Part shown: positions 33,714 to 42,930 of the stretch, one piece after another
Layout: each line of letters starts with the position of its first letter
Position numbering within the stretch: position 1 is the first letter of the stretch
DNA from: Pseudomonas sp. MPC6
GTDB taxonomy: Bacteria; Pseudomonadota; Gammaproteobacteria; Pseudomonadales; Pseudomonadaceae
DNA length: 64,000 nucleotides
NCBI RefSeq assembly: GCF_006094435.1
Contig: NZ_CP034783.1
Span: forward strand, 4,243,001 to 4,307,000
Reading direction: 5' to 3'
Translations under genes and position numbers: made by a program
Notes under the pieces: generated by a model
Databases searched by the model: none
What the model saw: the letters and a program-made list of their open reading frames with translations, nothing else
Told to the model about the DNA's origin: nothing

Positions 33714-35066
33714 TCAGCGCACCGAACCGGACGCTACCGAGTTGCCGGTAAAGAAGTTCTCCGGCTTGCGCGGTATGACGCTGTAGGTTTCACCGTTGAG
33801 GCTTTGCACGACGCTGTAGGTCTTGGCTTGCAGGTTGTAGATCACCACCGGTTTCACCACGACTGCCGGGATCGAGGGCACCACGAATGGCAGCACCTGG
33901 GACACGCGCCACAGTTTGCCCTCGGCGTCGTAGCCATCGACCAGCGACACCGTCCAGCTGTCTTCATCGATGAAGAATTTGCGCTTGGGTACGGCATGGC
34001 GTTTGCCCGGGGCGACCGTGGCTTCCAGTTCCCAGACGCGATGCAGTTCCCAGCGCACCTTGTCCGGATTGAGGTGGTTGGCGACAAAGGCATCCTCACG
34101 TTTTTCGGCGTTGAATTTGTTGTCGTTGTACGGGATGTACAGTTCTTTCTTGCCGACCAGCTTCCAGTCATAACGATCCGGATGACCGATGAAACCATGC
34201 ACCTCATCGAAGTAGTTGGCACCGGATGCCACGAAGTCCGGGGTGTCATAACCCACGGTCGGCGCGCGGCGAACGCGACGCTGGCCGACCAGGTACTGCC
34301 AGGCTTCCCGCGGTTCCTGGGCGTTGATGCTGTCGTGCGTCACCAGGGACTCGCCGGCCTTGAACGGCGGTTCGTTGGTCAGGAAACGCAGCAGCGCATA
34401 CTGCCCGGACCACTTGTCCACGGCGCCGTCCTTGAAGTAGTACGGGTACTGCCAATTTTCGACGCCACGGCTGGCCAGGGTGCGGGTGCCGTCCGCATTG
34501 CCAATGATGTTGGCGTAGCCCATCTGGATGGATTCGGCTTCGACCCGCAGCAGGAAATTCCAGATGACCTCATTCCCGGTTTTCGGGATCGGAAACGGAA
34601 TGCCGCCGTAACAGCCCTCCACCGACAAGCCGTTACTGGTGGTCTTGCACTGGGTCGCGTTGGTAAAGGTGTTCTGGTAGACGCTGTCGGGGGCCGCGGC
34701 GGTTCGATGGGTCGGGTACACATCGAGGTGGAAGGTCTCGGGATATTTGGCCAGCAGGGCTTTGGTCCCTTCGCTCAATTTATCCGCGTACTGCGCCGCG
34801 TTCTTCGCGGTGATCTGCAACAGCGGTTTTTCACCGGGGAACGGATCGGCCGGCACATCGCCGAATTTGGCCCCGGCCACGTCCTTGGTCAGCCCGCCCG
34901 TCCAGGCCGGAATCGAGCCATCGGCATTACCGGCTTTTTCGGCCCCCAGAGGGGTCAAGGTGGTCTTGAGCCTGGCCGCCTCGTCAGGGCTCACTGCCGC
35001 GAATGCGCTGTTGGCGCACAGAGAGATCGACAGGGTGGAAAGCAACAGCAGTTTAATTTTTGTCAT
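33714..35066 (-). CDS. DUF1329 family outer-membrane lipoprotein-like protein
   Basis: 450 residues with a signal peptide (KLLLLSTLSISLCANSAFA). The body fits DUF1329, a LolB-like fold family: PLGAEKAGNADGSIPAWTGG near the N-terminus, YPTHRTAAAPDSVYQNT, and RKFFIDEDSWTV-type KRKFFIDEDSW. Genes of this family nearly always sit next to DUF1302 genes, as here (24 bases apart). It probably handles a lipophilic molecule in the periplasm. Confidence 0.88.
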   Translation of the reverse strand: MTKIKLLLLSTLSISLCANSAFAAVSPDEAARLKTTLTPLGAEKAGNADGSIPAWTGGLTKDVAGAKFGDVPADPFPGEKPLLQITAKNAAQYADKLSEGTKALLAKYPETFHLDVYPTHRTAAAPDSVYQNTFTNATQCKTTSNGLSVEGCYGGIPFPIPKTGNEVIWNFLLRVEAESIQMGYANIIGNADGTRTLASRGVENWQYPYYFKDGAVDKWSGQYALLRFLTNEPPFKAGESLVTHDSINAQEPREAWQYLVGQRRVRRAPTVGYDTPDFVASGANYFDEVHGFIGHPDRYDWKLVGKKELYIPYNDNKFNAEKREDAFVANHLNPDKVRWELHRVWELEATVAPGKRHAVPKRKFFIDEDSWTVSLVDGYDAEGKLWRVSQVLPFVVPSIPAVVVKPVVIYNLQAKTYSVVQSLNGETYSVIPRKPENFFTGNSVASGSVR

Positions 35067-35090
35067 TATCAGGGCCCGCCTGTTCTTTGC

Positions 35091-36743
35091 TTAAAAGGTT
35101 CGCTGGATCGAAAACGCCACGAAATCCCGGTCTTTCATGTTTTGCTGGTAGGTGTACGAGTTGGAGGAGTTGATGATCGGCCCGGCCTCACCGAAAAAGT
35201 TGGTGTAGGTCAGCGAGGCGTACCACTGCTTCTTGTAATCGGCCTTGAGGCCCAACGTCAGGTCCCCGCCGTGTTCCGGGCCGAACGCCTGGGGCGTGAC
35301 CGAAGAGCGCCCGGACGGGTTGTAACCCACGGTGATCGGGGCCTGGACGTCGATGCCGGGGAAGACCTGGAAGTATTGCGGTTCGAAGGTGAAGCGCAGG
35401 GCGAAGGCATCGCGCGTGGAGTTGGGGTCAAGCTGATCAGCGTTCCTGGTCACGCTCAATCGACGATTGAACGCCAGCTCACCGACCAATGAAGCACCGT
35501 CCCACAGCGCGGATCCGCCATAGACATTGACCATCGACACCTGGGCATGCCACGAGCGGCCAATGGGGTACGCCGGGTTGGAATCATTGTCCGAGCCCAG
35601 GCCGGTAATGATCGTGCCGCCGACCCCGGCCAATGGCGTATCAATCCGGATCGAGGTTTCGCCGGCGATGTTGGCTTCGCCGACCAGGGTGCTGAAACTC
35701 GCACCGAAGACCTTGACGTCCTCGGGATACACATTGACGAAGCTGTCATCGGCACCGGGAACCAGCGCAGCCGGACGGAAGTAAAACACCGGGGTCTTTT
35801 CGTGATACTTCGCGGCGTACAGACCGAACTCCCAGTCCTCGACCGCGAATTTCAATTGTGCACCAAACTGCCCGGAATCCCTGGCATCGATGTCCTTGCC
35901 GTGGCGCAGCTCGCCGGTGGGGAAGAACACCCGCTCCCCGCCCTCGCCGACAAAATCCGCGCCGCTGAAGTAGCTGCCTGCCGCGGGAAGGCGCGTCTTG
36001 TTCCATTTGAACTGGTAATAGGCGCCGATGCTGACCGTATCGTTCAGCTGCCAGTTGCCGGACACCTGCTGGGTGGGCATCAGGATTTCCTTGAACTGGG
36101 AGCTCGGTACCGATTGCAACTTCACCAGGTCGACGGTGGACTGCGCATTGGCGATGCCGTTGGCCCCGAAGAACAGGCTTTCGCCATAGATCTGGGTGAA
36201 TTGACCGAGCCGCCCGGACAACGAGGTGGTGCCGATTTCCTTCGAGCCATAGACAAAGGCATCGAGGATTTCAGTGTGCTGTTCGTGGATGCGCCGGGTG
36301 TCGCTGGTGAACTCGTCGTGCTCGACACTTAACGAGTTGGCAGTGGCGGGTGAGTCGTTGTCATTGTCGTGGTTGTAGACATCGTCGTACCAGGAGGCCG
36401 CGCTGAGACGGGCGCCGACGTCCTTGTACTTGATGTCGAATTCGGACAGGACATCCAGACGATTGGAGATGAGCCCACGATCGAAGTTGCGGTCGCCGTC
36501 ATCCAGGTTGGGGTTGCTGTTGGAGGTGCCAGGACCGACCGCGACCTTGTGGTCGAGTTGGTTCACGCGCCAGGCATTGCTGTACTTGATGGTGTTGTCC
36601 CACGTCGCCGACAGATCGGGGTTGCCAGTGTCGATCTGGAAGGCATGCGTGGGCGTCGAGAGGCTCAACAGCACTGTGGCGCTGACCGCGCAGGCAATGC
36701 TGGAAACCGGCAACGGGCAGAGCCGCTGGTTGGCTGTTTTCAT
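35091..36743 (-). CDS. DUF1302 family outer-membrane protein
   Basis: 550 residues, signal peptide to about residue 35 (LSLSTPTHAFQ). Alternating beta-strand pattern through the length and a final Phe (IQRTF) point to an outer-membrane barrel. DUF1302 members are linked to uptake of hydrophobic compounds. It is the first gene of the operon DUF1302-DUF1329-YCF48-RND, and the palindromic GntR-type sites lie directly upstream. Confidence 0.88.
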   Translation of the reverse strand: MKTANQRLCPLPVSSIACAVSATVLLSLSTPTHAFQIDTGNPDLSATWDNTIKYSNAWRVNQLDHKVAVGPGTSNSNPNLDDGDRNFDRGLISNRLDVLSEFDIKYKDVGARLSAASWYDDVYNHDNDNDSPATANSLSVEHDEFTSDTRRIHEQHTEILDAFVYGSKEIGTTSLSGRLGQFTQIYGESLFFGANGIANAQSTVDLVKLQSVPSSQFKEILMPTQQVSGNWQLNDTVSIGAYYQFKWNKTRLPAAGSYFSGADFVGEGGERVFFPTGELRHGKDIDARDSGQFGAQLKFAVEDWEFGLYAAKYHEKTPVFYFRPAALVPGADDSFVNVYPEDVKVFGASFSTLVGEANIAGETSIRIDTPLAGVGGTIITGLGSDNDSNPAYPIGRSWHAQVSMVNVYGGSALWDGASLVGELAFNRRLSVTRNADQLDPNSTRDAFALRFTFEPQYFQVFPGIDVQAPITVGYNPSGRSSVTPQAFGPEHGGDLTLGLKADYKKQWYASLTYTNFFGEAGPIINSSNSYTYQQNMKDRDFVAFSIQRTF

Positions 36744-36872
36744 GAAGATGTTCCTGTTTTTTGTTTTTGTAAAAAGGTCATCCACTCGCAGCATTGGCTG
36801 CGAATACCACGGGGCTGCGTATCGCTCGAGCGCCTTCCTTGCCCGCCTTGGTCAGCTCTACTAGTCCGACCA

Positions 36873-36984
36873 TTTATGCGTAAATTCTATTTACTGCATC
36901 GAACATCACTTTGTGCACAAAAAATAGGCCTGCACAAATTCAAAGTCAAGAACATTTGCACCAAACAACTTTTTGCGCATAAAA
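36873..36984. promoter_or_regulatory. Operator cluster between DUF1302 and GntR genes
   Basis: Three related palindromes: TTTATGCGTAAA (36873-36884), TTTGTGCACAAA (36910-36921) and TTTTGCGCATAAAA (36971-36984). The central one recurs at 40994-41007. GntR dimers bind short palindromes of this kind, so autoregulation of the GntR gene and control of the divergent transport operon are likely. Confidence 0.7.
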
Positions 36985-37015
36985 TCCATTTAGTGCAAAT
37001 TCCAGGATGCCCACC

Positions 37016-37702
37016 ATGATCCCCTCCCCCAACAGTCCGCTGATCGAAGTCGCGTTGACCAAGATGAAAAAAGCGATCGTTTGTTGCGAGCTGGCCCCCG
37101 GCGAAAAACTCAAGGTCGCCGAACTGTCCAAGACTTACGGGCTCAGCAGTTCGCCGATTCGTGAAGCGCTCAATCGCCTGACCCAGGACGGCGTCGTCGA
37201 AGCCAGCGATAACAAGGGATTCAGGGTGGCCCCGATTTCCACCACGGACTTTCGCGACATCACGCGAATGCGCTGTCTGCTCGAATGCGAGGCCTTGGGC
37301 GATGCGATCAAGTTCGGCGATGACGCGTGGGAAGCTGATGTGCTGGGCGCGTTTCACCGTTTGAATCTGATCGAGAAGAAGCTGGGAAGCGGCGTGCTGG
37401 TGCTCGACGATGAGTGGTCTAACCGGCACAAGGGTTTCCACTTCGCGTTATTCGCGGCCTGCCCATCGCCGTTGATGCTGAAGATGATTGACTCGCTGTT
37501 TGACCGGGCCGAGCGCTACAGGCGTTTTTCCGCCAAACAGCGAATCCGGCAACGGCACAAGGGCAATGAGCATCAGGATCTGATGGAGGCTGCGCTGGCA
37601 CGGGATTCCGACCAGGCGGTGACGCTGTTGCGCAATCACATCCAGGACACGCTGGAGCGCACCATCGAAGCGATCGAACGCCAACAGGCGACGATTCAAT
37701 AG
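37016..37702 (+). CDS. GntR-family regulator (FadR/FCD type)
   Basis: About 228 residues. Winged helix: GEKLKVAELSKTYGLSSSPIREALNRLTQDGVV. The C-terminal all-helical FCD domain has metal-binding candidates in RMRCLLECEAL, NRHKGFHFALFAAC (His) and GNEHQDLMEAAL (His). FCD members sense organic acids. The ATG at 37016 has AGGA eight bases upstream; ATG 37007, three codons earlier, is an alternative. Divergent from the transport operon, it probably controls it and the catabolic genes through the shared palindromes. Confidence 0.88.
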   Translation: MIPSPNSPLIEVALTKMKKAIVCCELAPGEKLKVAELSKTYGLSSSPIREALNRLTQDGVVEASDNKGFRVAPISTTDFRDITRMRCLLECEALGDAIKFGDDAWEADVLGAFHRLNLIEKKLGSGVLVLDDEWSNRHKGFHFALFAACPSPLMLKMIDSLFDRAERYRRFSAKQRIRQRHKGNEHQDLMEAALARDSDQAVTLLRNHIQDTLERTIEAIERQQATIQ

Positions 37703-37720
37703 ATCAATCGGTACACCAGA

Positions 37721-37779
37721 AAAAAGCCCTTCGCCTCGGCACCGCTTTCGTGGACAGTACGAAACGAAGGGCTTGTTTT
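37721..37779. terminator. Bidirectional terminator
   Basis: AAGCCCTTCG (37724-37733) pairs with CGAAGGGCTT (37765-37774), with A-run before and T-run after. It separates the converging GntR and hydroxylase genes. Confidence 0.85.
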
Positions 37780-37783
37780 ACCC

Positions 37784-39424
37784 CTACTGACTCAGCCCTT
37801 GCGCAAACCTGAGCATCGGCTCGCTGCCCTCACGCGGTGCAGCTTGCTCAGGCTTCTTGCACCACAGCGCAAGCTCCATCCCCTCCAGCAACTCCATCGC
37901 CCAGGCCACGGTGACCGCCCCGCCATACACATAGTGATCCGGCCGCACAATGACCACATTGCAGCCTCGACTCTCAAGCCACTGCGCCAATACCCCGTCA
38001 ACCTCCTGATAATCATCCGCCGTGCGTGGACCTGGCTGTTGAGCGTCGACCAGGCGCACGACATGGATCGGCAGACCTTTGAGCGATTGACTGCTGCGCA
38101 GGCACCTCAGTAGTGCGCTGGCGTCAAACGCGGGAGCAATGACCACCCTGAAAGTCTGGCCGGTAAACTCATCCAGCAGCGCCGTCTTGCCTACATGATC
38201 GATGACCCTCGGTTGCGGGAACAGCTCGCCGGCAGGCGCGACTTGGGCGACAAACCCTTGGGACAACCCGGGAATCAGCGACTGCCTGATGGTCCCCTCC
38301 GGATTTTCCGTCATCTGCCGGATCAACCGCGCATCGCGGATCGCCGCTTTCTCGCTATCGCGTTCGCAGATCACTGCGCCAAACTCCTTGGCAGCGAGGG
38401 TAGTCTGGCGCACATGAGGAATTCGTTCGGCCTGGTAGGTGGTGAGGAACGCCGGGGCGGCCAACCCGCCCTTCACCAGTGCGAGTTTCCAGACCAGGTT
38501 CAGTGCATCGCGAATCCCCTGGCACATGCCTTGCGCCAGGAACGGCGGCGTCATGTGCGCCGCGTCCCCAAGGAAGAACACACGGTCGGCTTGCCACTGC
38601 TCGAGGATCAGAGCATGGAATCGATAGGCCGATGCTCGCCATAGCTGATAGTCCGTCTCCGGCAACCAGCGTGAGATCAGTTTCCCGATGGCTTCGGGTT
38701 GTGAAATCTCCGTCGGCTGTTCGTCAGGATTGATCATGAACTCCCAACGCCGATGCCGACCGGGGCCGACGACAAACGTGCAGGGCCGGGCCAACTCGCA
38801 AAACTGCACGTTGGTCTTGGGCAGATGCTCGCCCGCCCCTTCGTTGAGGATCACATCGACCACCAGCCATGGCTCGTCGAACGCCAGATCCTCCATCTTC
38901 AGCCCCAGTCGGGTGCGGATCGGGCTGGTGCCGCCGTCACAGGCCAACACATAGTCCGCCGTCAGCGTGCGCTCGGTCCCGTCTTTGGACCGGATGCGCA
39001 CAGCCGCTTGCGAGCCGGTGCAATCGACCGACAGGACTTCTGAACCGAGCTCCACGGTGACCGACTTCAGGTCGGCAATTTTCCCGCGCAGGGCACGCTC
39101 GACGGGCGGTTGCGAAAACACATAGTTCGGCGCCCAACCCAGCGCAAAGGGCGGCTTGGCGGCGTCAATACGCTTGATCAGCGCAGAACCGGTGGTGCGA
39201 TACTCCGAGGGCCGATAAGGCATGACATGCTCGGCGATCTCATCGGCCAGGCCAATATTGCCGAATACCCGCATCACTTCGTGGTCGAACCCCATGGCCC
39301 TGGGATTGGTGTACACCGTCTCGGACTTGTCCACGACGAGGGCCTTGAGTCCCCACATGCCGGCCAGGTTTGCGCACAGCGCACCCACCGGCCCCATTCC
39401 AACAATGATGACATCGTAGTCCAT
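37784..39424 (-). CDS. FAD-dependent aromatic hydroxylase, MhpA-like
   Basis: 546 residues, group A flavoprotein monooxygenase. FAD-binding DVIIVGMGPVGALCANLAG at the start, ACDGGTSPIR (DG motif) near residue 165, and FFLGDAAHMTPPFLAQGMCQGIRDA (GD motif) near 280, plus the thioredoxin-like C-terminal domain seen in MhpA/phenol hydroxylases. Members hydroxylate phenolic acids, often to make a ring-cleavage substrate. Third gene of the minus-strand unit with FAH and VOC genes. The aromatic substrate cannot be named from sequence. Confidence 0.9.
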   Translation of the reverse strand: MDYDVIIVGMGPVGALCANLAGMWGLKALVVDKSETVYTNPRAMGFDHEVMRVFGNIGLADEIAEHVMPYRPSEYRTTGSALIKRIDAAKPPFALGWAPNYVFSQPPVERALRGKIADLKSVTVELGSEVLSVDCTGSQAAVRIRSKDGTERTLTADYVLACDGGTSPIRTRLGLKMEDLAFDEPWLVVDVILNEGAGEHLPKTNVQFCELARPCTFVVGPGRHRRWEFMINPDEQPTEISQPEAIGKLISRWLPETDYQLWRASAYRFHALILEQWQADRVFFLGDAAHMTPPFLAQGMCQGIRDALNLVWKLALVKGGLAAPAFLTTYQAERIPHVRQTTLAAKEFGAVICERDSEKAAIRDARLIRQMTENPEGTIRQSLIPGLSQGFVAQVAPAGELFPQPRVIDHVGKTALLDEFTGQTFRVVIAPAFDASALLRCLRSSQSLKGLPIHVVRLVDAQQPGPRTADDYQEVDGVLAQWLESRGCNVVIVRPDHYVYGGAVTVAWAMELLEGMELALWCKKPEQAAPREGSEPMLRFAQGLSQ

Positions 39425-39523
39425 CGTCTACTCCGCTTTTTGTTTTTATCCATCGCGACTTCTGGTTGATGAACAGGCTTGCGCATGCCCATCAACCAGG
39501 CTTGAACAGCTCCGGTTTACAGG

Positions 39524-40087
39524 CTATGCGCCGATGCGAACCCGCTGTTCTTCGATCTTCGCCCGAATGCAGTCCTGCCACTCCTCTCGCGTCTGGAAAC
39601 CGGGACGGCGCCTGCACATGGCTTCGGTTTGCGCCAGGATGACCTCGCTCGGCAGCTCGAGATCCAGGGGTTCCTTGCAGGGTTGTGCGGTGTAGAACGG
39701 TGCATCGACATACATCTCGATGGGGTTGCCTTCAGGGTCCTTGAAGTACATCGACCAGGCGTTGCCGTGGTCCACCTGGGCGATCCCTTCGATGCCGCTG
39801 TTTTTGGCGAATTGGTAGTAAGTCTTCAGGTCATCCAGCGAGTTCAGCAGAAACGACAACTGATTGATCGGGTTGAATGGCAGGTCCACGGGTTTGCCGT
39901 CGAAGAGTACGACCTGATGATGCAACTCGGGGTTCTGCGTCATGAAAAACAGCCGATGCCCCGTTGAAGCGACGCCTTTGTCACTGACGATGAAGCCCAG
40001 GGTACGGCAGTAGAAATCGACCATGCGATCGAGGTCGGCGCAGAACACGCCGGAGTGGGTGAAATTGATAGTCGGTAATGCGGGCAT
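39524..40087 (-). CDS. VOC-family protein, probable extradiol dioxygenase
   Basis: 187 residues: one vicinal-oxygen-chelate unit with metal-ligand candidates His in NFTHSGVFCADL (residue 11), His in NPELHHQVVLF and Glu in DPEGNPIEMYVD. The C-terminal 50 residues extend the fold. Between a hydroxylase and an FAH-family hydrolase, a ring-opening dioxygenase is the natural reading, but a glyoxalase-like or isomerase role is possible. Confidence 0.82.
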   Translation of the reverse strand: MPALPTINFTHSGVFCADLDRMVDFYCRTLGFIVSDKGVASTGHRLFFMTQNPELHHQVVLFDGKPVDLPFNPINQLSFLLNSLDDLKTYYQFAKNSGIEGIAQVDHGNAWSMYFKDPEGNPIEMYVDAPFYTAQPCKEPLDLELPSEVILAQTEAMCRRRPGFQTREEWQDCIRAKIEEQRVRIGA

Positions 40088-40127
40088 CTGGAACCTCCAG
40101 TTCTTGTGATTGTGCAGAGGACAACGC

Positions 40128-40979
40128 TCAGGCTTCGTCGATCACGCCATTCGATAGCGTGCCGATCTCGGTAATGACCACTTCGAAAACGTCACCGGGC
40201 TTGAGGAAGATCGGTGGATTGCGCTTGAAGCCGATCCCGCTCGGTGTACCGGTGGCCAGAATGTCGCCCGGGTTCCATGCCAGTGCTTTCGATACATAGG
40301 AAATCAGATGCGGAATGTCGAAGGCCAGCTCTGAAAGACTGCCCTCCTGCAACTGCTCGCCATTGAGTACCCCTCGTACCACAAGCTTACGGTAATCGGG
40401 AATTTCCTCAGCGGGAATGAGCCAAGGGCCCAGCGCCCCGGTTTTCCTGAACGTCTTGCCCATGCCGTACTGGTGCGTATGGAATTGCCAGTCGCGAACG
40501 CTGGCGTCGTTGAAGCAGGTATAGCCGGCGACGTGATCCATCGCATCGGCCGGATCGATATGCGCGCCACCCTTGCCGATCACCACCGCCAGTTCGGCTT
40601 CGAAATCGAACTGCTCTGATACCTGCGGCCGCACCAGTGGTTCTCCATGGGGCAGCAGGGTTTCGGCGAAGCGCTGGAAAATCACCGGAAATTCCCCGAC
40701 CTTTCTGCCGGCCTCTTCGGCGTGAGCCACATAGTTGATGCCGACGCAAATCACCTTCCCTGGATTGGGTATGACTGCTTCCAGTTGAACGCTTGAAAAG
40801 GGGTAATCGGGTGGCGCGGCTTCTACTATCTGGCGTGCCTGCTGCATCAGGGCCGGTTCGCCAAGAAAGGATGCGAGATCCGCAGCCTGTGCAAAACGAC
40901 CGGTGAGTTCGACCACCCCGTCGCCGATCACGGCGCCGTAATGCGCCTTCCCCTCTTTGCGGTACGAAATCAGCTTCAT
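40128..40979 (-). CDS. Fumarylacetoacetate hydrolase-family protein
   Basis: 283 residues of the FAH fold. KVICVGINYVAHAEEAG opens the catalytic domain, metal ligands are in FDFEAELAVVIGKGG (Glu-x-Glu) and DASVRDWQFH (Asp), and TGTPSGIGFKRNP closes it. FAH members cleave C-C bonds of acylpyruvates or decarboxylate ring-fission products. First gene of the unit; the palindromic operator TTTTGTGCACAAAA lies 15 bases before its start. Confidence 0.9.
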   Translation of the reverse strand: MKLISYRKEGKAHYGAVIGDGVVELTGRFAQAADLASFLGEPALMQQARQIVEAAPPDYPFSSVQLEAVIPNPGKVICVGINYVAHAEEAGRKVGEFPVIFQRFAETLLPHGEPLVRPQVSEQFDFEAELAVVIGKGGAHIDPADAMDHVAGYTCFNDASVRDWQFHTHQYGMGKTFRKTGALGPWLIPAEEIPDYRKLVVRGVLNGEQLQEGSLSELAFDIPHLISYVSKALAWNPGDILATGTPSGIGFKRNPPIFLKPGDVFEVVITEIGTLSNGVIDEA

Positions 40980-40993
40980 GTTCTTCTCCTGTT

Positions 40994-41045
40994 TTTTGTG
41001 CACAAAAACTAATTACTTGCACCATACATCATTAAATGCATAATT
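40994..41045. promoter_or_regulatory. Operator pair in the divergent catabolic promoter
   Basis: TTTTGTGCACAAAA (40994-41007) and, about 34 bases on, TTAAATGCATAATT (41032-41045). The order and spacing mirror the 36873-36921 sites read on the opposite strand (33 bases), so one regulator probably binds both regions. Confidence 0.7.
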
Positions 41046-41106
41046 CGGAAGACCGGTTCAAAAAAATAACGAGCTGCATGAAGCTCTCGGCTCTGGAGAT
41101 GAAGGT

Positions 41107-41688
41107 ATGTCGCTGGTGATGGTTCGCAAGATCAAACTGGACGTCGAAGAGGTATTCCACGAAGGCGGGCCGCGCTCGTCGGTCCCCCTCAGGATAGCGG
41201 TCGCCACCGCCGTGGTCGTCAACCCTTATGCAGGTCAATATGTCGAGGATCTGCTGCCGTTCATGCAGCAATTAAGAGGGTTGGGCGCGCAATTGTCCGA
41301 GCAACTGATCCATGCCCTGGGCGGCGCCCGTCATGTACAGGCCTATGGCAAGGGCGCCATCGTTGGTGAAGACGGCGAACTGGAACACGGTGCGGTCTGG
41401 CACGAAGCCGGTGGCTGGGCTATGCGCGAAGCCCTGGGCAACCCGAAGGCGATCGTGCCGGCGGCAAAGACCATCGGCGGCCCCGGTTGCCGGGTGATGA
41501 TCCCGCTCGGGCACATCCAGGCGGCCTATGTGCGCAGCCACTTCGGCGTGGCTGAAATGACCGTATGGGACGGCCCTCGTCGCGGCGAAATCGCTTTTGG
41601 CCTGGCCATGGCCACCGGCGGGCGGATTCATGCGCGACTCGGCGGCCTGGCCGCCACCGAGGTGAAGGGCGAAGACGGCTTGCGTTAA
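41107..41688 (+). CDS. DUF1185 (amino acid synthesis family) protein
   Basis: 193 residues. It fits DUF1185: VATAVVVNPYAGQYVEDLLP, then YGKGAIVGEDGELEHGAVWHE and GHIQAAYVRSHFG. Despite the family title, members occur with catabolic genes and their reaction is unknown. First gene of the plus-strand unit, divergent from FAH. GGAG with ATGAAGGT precedes the ATG. Confidence 0.85.
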   Translation: MSLVMVRKIKLDVEEVFHEGGPRSSVPLRIAVATAVVVNPYAGQYVEDLLPFMQQLRGLGAQLSEQLIHALGGARHVQAYGKGAIVGEDGELEHGAVWHEAGGWAMREALGNPKAIVPAAKTIGGPGCRVMIPLGHIQAAYVRSHFGVAEMTVWDGPRRGEIAFGLAMATGGRIHARLGGLAATEVKGEDGLR

Positions 41689-41745
41689 TCCCGAAGATTT
41701 GAAGCGTGCACCCCCATAAAAATAATATGTATGTTGGAGAACATC

Positions 41746-42861
41746 ATGACTGCAAAAACTATGCGCGCCGCACGTCTGTATGAAGGCGGTAAACCCATGG
41801 TCATCGAGCAAGTGGCCGTGCCCGCAATTCGTCCGACCGAAGTATTGGTCAAGGTCAAGGCCTGCGGGATCGTGCCGAACCTGCACAACATCCTCACCAA
41901 CTGGGTCAAATGGTTCCCGCAGAACCCGTTGCCAAAACTCCCGGCGATTTTCGGGCTGGACCCTGCAGGTATCGTCGAAGCCGTCGGCGCCCAGGTTTAC
42001 GACTTCAAGGTCGGTGACCGGGTCTACGTCAACCCGGGCCGCCACTGCGGTTCATGCCGGCCCTGCCGCGCGGGCAACACCATTGCCTGCACGGCCTATA
42101 CCTTCAACGGGTATTTCGGCTTCACCCCGAAAAGCCCGCGCATGTTCGAAGACTATCCCTACGGCGGCCTGTGCGAATACATCCCTGCCCCGCAATACAG
42201 CCTGGTCAAACTGCCGGACAACATCAGTTTCGAGACCGCCGCGCGCCTGGGTTACCTGGGCACCGCCTACAAGGCCTTGCTCAAGGCCAAAGCTGGCCCA
42301 GGCAGCACGGTGCTAATCAACGGCATCAGTGGCACGCTTGGTTTGGGCGCGGTCGCCCTGGCGCTGGCCATGGGTGTGCGAAAAATCCTCGGCACCGCGA
42401 GAAACCAGGAACTGTTCCAGAAAGTAAAAGACCTGGCCGCCCCCGGCCGGATCGAGATTCATACCCTCGGTACGATGCCCACCCACGAATGGGCTTATGA
42501 AGTCACCCACGGCGAAGGGGTCGATGTAGTGATTGATGCCCTGGGCCCGGGTGCGCCACACGAAAGCCTGACCCAGGCACTCAAGTCCCTGCACCGCGGC
42601 GGGCATCTGGTGAACGTCGGCGCCATCGCCGGCGAAGTCCCGATCGACCTGCACTGGATCATGGACAACGACATCCAGATCAGCGGCTCGGCCTGGTTCA
42701 CCACCGGACAAGGCCAGGACATGGCGGACATGGTTGAATCCGGGGCGCTTGATCTCTCGTTCTTTGAAAACACCGCCTTCAGCCTGGAGGACGTCAACAG
42801 CGCGATCAGCGGTATCGAAAACCGGCATGGCGGTTTCAGCAACTACGTCATCTGCCCTTGA
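41746..42861 (+). CDS. Zinc-type alcohol dehydrogenase family protein
   Basis: 371 residues, medium-chain dehydrogenase. Structural zinc cysteines appear as RHCGSCRPCRAGNTIAC (about residues 96-112). The NAD(P) loop is GISGTLGLGAVALAL (about 190-204). The catalytic-zinc Cys is in VKACGIVPN, followed by NLHN, unlike the more usual GVCHTD. Probably oxidises an alcohol or reduces an aldehyde from the pathway. The ATG at 41746 has TGGAGA eight bases upstream. Confidence 0.88.
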   Translation: MTAKTMRAARLYEGGKPMVIEQVAVPAIRPTEVLVKVKACGIVPNLHNILTNWVKWFPQNPLPKLPAIFGLDPAGIVEAVGAQVYDFKVGDRVYVNPGRHCGSCRPCRAGNTIACTAYTFNGYFGFTPKSPRMFEDYPYGGLCEYIPAPQYSLVKLPDNISFETAARLGYLGTAYKALLKAKAGPGSTVLINGISGTLGLGAVALALAMGVRKILGTARNQELFQKVKDLAAPGRIEIHTLGTMPTHEWAYEVTHGEGVDVVIDALGPGAPHESLTQALKSLHRGGHLVNVGAIAGEVPIDLHWIMDNDIQISGSAWFTTGQGQDMADMVESGALDLSFFENTAFSLEDVNSAISGIENRHGGFSNYVICP

Positions 42862-42930
42862 TTGAACCCGGCCAGGGGAGTGCTACCCCCTCCCCTGGCT
42901 GACTCCTTGACTGCTCGTTGAGTACTCCAT

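Noticed and set aside
33651..35492. 613-codon open frame on the plus strand
   Set aside because: It is antisense to the DUF1329 and DUF1302 genes; its translation is Arg/Gly/His-rich without any recognisable domain.
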